Made by a program: the position numbers and the translations under genes
Assembly (NCBI GenBank): GCA_001017865.1
Contig: LATQ01000001.1
Location: 1,961,675-2,002,085, forward strand
DNA length: 40,411 nt
Direction: 5' to 3'
Source: Rhodococcus sp. IITR03
GTDB lineage: Bacteria; Actinomycetota; Actinomycetes; Mycobacteriales; Mycobacteriaceae
Part shown: piece after piece, positions 39,112 through 40,411 of the stretch
Layout: each line of letters opens with the position of its first letter
Position numbering within the stretch: the first letter of the stretch is position 1
Notes under the pieces: generated by a model
Databases searched by the model: none
Told to the model about the DNA's origin: nothing
Seen by the model: the letters and a program-made list of their open reading frames with translations, nothing else

Positions 39112-39787
39112 ATGGCCGAGGGCTCGCGTGGCGTCGTCCGTCGGATCGGTTTGGTCGAGGATCACGAGTCGGTCGCGCTCGGGTTCGCAGCGATGCTCGC
39201 CGATCAACCCGATCTCGAGCTCGTGGGTACCGCCCCCACCGTCTCGGGTCTGCTCGAGCAGGTCACCGACCTCGACCTCGCCGTTCTCGACCTGCGCCTG
39301 TCCGACGGATCCTCCCCGAAGAGCAACGTCGAGCAGCTGCGCGCGGCGGGCCTCGAGACCCTGGTCTTCACCGGCGCGAGAACCCGTATCTGCTGCGTTC
39401 GGCCGCCCGCGCCGGTGTGCTCGGGGTGGTGCGGAAATCCGAGCCCGCGGCCGTGGTGATCGAGGCGATCCGCGTGGCCGCCGCGGGAGGCAGGTCGCCA
39501 GCACCGAATGGGCCGCGGCGATCGACGGTGATCCCGAACTCGACGACGTCGGTCTGAGTCCACGGCAGCTCGAAGTGCTCGAACTGTATGCGTCGGGGGA
39601 GAAGCTCGACCGGGTCGCCCGGCTGACAGGCCTCGCTCCGCAGACCGTCAACGACTACCTGCAGCGAATCCGCCAGAAGTACGCGGAGGCAGGTCGTCCC
39701 GCGCCCACGAAGACGGATCTGTACAAACGTGCCGTCGAGGACGGATGGCTGCCGATGCCCGAACGGTCGGATGTCCGCCGTCGCTGA
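39112..39787 (+). CDS. Response regulator with helix-turn-helix output
   Basis: About 225 residues after repairs near 39383 (GCGAG for GCGGAG) and 39490 (GAGGC for GAGGGC). GGGAGG precedes the ATG. The receiver spans residues 10-125 with VEDHESVALG, phospho-acceptor Asp60 in AVLDLRLSDG and LVFTGAEN. The output domain LSPRQLEVLELYASGEKLDRVARLTGLAPQTVNDYLQRIRQKY is LuxR-like, with a C-terminal extension TKTDLYKRAVEDGWLP. The following membrane protein overlaps its 3' end and is probably the sensor. Confidence 0.85.
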
Positions 39788-40411
39788 CGAGCCGGCCGCG
39801 GCGCCGGGAGAAGTCGCACGATCGCAGCACGGCGGCTGCCGACCGACTTCTCCGGATGTTCGCGCGATTCGTCGCGATCGGATATCTCTGCTACTTCGCG
39901 TTGCTCGTGCCGGAGATCCTCGAGGCGTCGGCACTCGTCGAGTGGTGGTGGACTCCCACCGCGGCCGTCCTCATGTTCGGATCCGGGGTCGCGCTCGGCT
40001 TCGCCTCGTTCCGCGGCACGGTGTGGATGCAGCGGACCGCAACCGTCAATGCGCTCGCCTACGCCGTGATGGTCGCATTGTGGTTCGTGGCGTGGAACGG
40101 GACGCAGATCCCGCAGGACCAGTCGTTGTGGTTCACCGCCTTTCCCGGCCTCGCGTCGCTCGCGGCGGCGGTCGCGTGGAGACCCCGGCGGGCGTTCGTC
40201 CACATGATCCTCGCGGTTCTGCTCGCGCAGTGCGCGAATCACCTCGTCCGCGACGCCCCATTCGGATACTTCCTGGCACCCGACCTGGCGTTCGCGTTCG
40301 TCTTCTGCACGGTCTTCCTCGCGGCTGCGGTGGTGGGCCTCGGCACCGGCCGCACCCTCTCGACGAGACCATCGCTTGCCACCCAGGCCACGGCGCCGCC
40401 GCGGCCGCAGC
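39771..40411 (+). CDS. Membrane protein, likely sensor kinase N-terminus; 3' end outside the window
   Basis: The frame with G/C-rich third positions runs from about 39781 to near 40355 and shows six or so TM helices: FARFVAIGYLCYFALLVPEI, TPTAAVLMFGSGVALGF, NALAYAVMVALWFVAW, FTAFPGLASLAAAVAW, AFVHMILAVLLAQCANHLV and LAFAFVFCTVFLAAAVVGLG. A break near 40360 then restores GRTL(L)DETIA, typical of the linker leading into a kinase core. The start is uncertain: ATG 39771 overlaps the regulator stop but needs frame repair, and ATG 39856 is in frame. Kinase identity is inferred from position and topology; no catalytic motif lies inside the window. Confidence 0.6.
   Translation, partial: MSAVADEPAAAPGEVARSQHGGCRPTSPDVRAIRRDRISLLLRVARAGDPRGVGTRRVVVDSHRGRPHVRIRGRARLRLVPRHGVDAADRNRQCARLRRDGRIVVRGVERDADPAGPVVVVHRLSRPRVARGGGRVETPAGVRPHDPRGSARAVRESPRPRRPIRILPGTRPGVRVRLLHGLPRGCGGGPRHRPHPLDETIACHPGHGAAAAA

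Noticed and set aside
1..40411. Mass pseudogenisation or programmed frameshifting as explanation of the many breaks
   Set aside because: Breaks are spread over unrelated genes, have no slippery heptamer or stimulator in common, and are almost uniformly one base short in G/C runs, which fits sequence error better.

Overview
The window looks like high-GC actinobacterial chromosome, most probably Rhodococcus or a close Mycobacteriales relative. The basis is codon use (strong G/C in third positions), frequent GTG starts, and families typical of that group: Rv0910-like, Rv1733c-like, DUF485 with carboxylate symporters, SHOCT and DUF6325 proteins, GAF-ANTAR regulators and an actinobacterial LigD. 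I did not try to name a species. No rRNA, tRNA, CRISPR array, insertion sequence or phage gene was seen.

About 25 of the roughly 40 genes carry one or more frame breaks. Nearly all look like a single base lost from a short G or C run, and repairing each one restores a continuous, family-typical protein. I read this as systematic sequence error, annotate each broken gene as one CDS across its full span, and give the break positions.

Region A (1-6004): a LytS/LytR-type two-component pair followed by two sodium:solute symporters, each preceded by a small two-TM partner protein. This resembles a sensed carboxylate uptake locus and ends in a strong hairpin. A lone Rv0910-type SRPBCC gene follows.

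Region B (6528-15635): a catabolic regulon. An AraC-type regulator sits between a divergent MFS permease and an operon for an NADPH:quinone-type reductase, a TauD-family Fe(II)/2-oxoglutarate dioxygenase, a beta-keto acid cleavage enzyme (BKACE), an RBBP9-like hydrolase, an acyl-CoA ligase and a PSE/YeiH/TauZ-type exporter. The permease and operon promoters carry matching operator modules with identical internal spacing and identical distance to the -10 hexamer. This is the best candidate here for an undescribed pathway; the substrate is unknown, and a sulfonate or a carnitine-like compound are the two leading guesses.

Region C (15826-36543): lipid kinase, class II glutamine amidotransferase, then a long run of small and membrane proteins of the stress/dormancy type (Rv1733c-like, two SHOCT proteins, two three-helix-bundle proteins, DUF6325) mixed with PPK2, an unusual P-type ATPase, a SulP transporter, two MFS exporters, a GH15 glucosidase, a cold-shock protein, an ANTAR-AraC fusion and a GAF-ANTAR regulator. 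A fragment of an M24 aminopeptidase gene lies inside it.

Region D (36699-end): DNA ligase D without a neighbouring Ku gene, then a response regulator and the start of a membrane protein, probably its sensor kinase, cut by the window edge.
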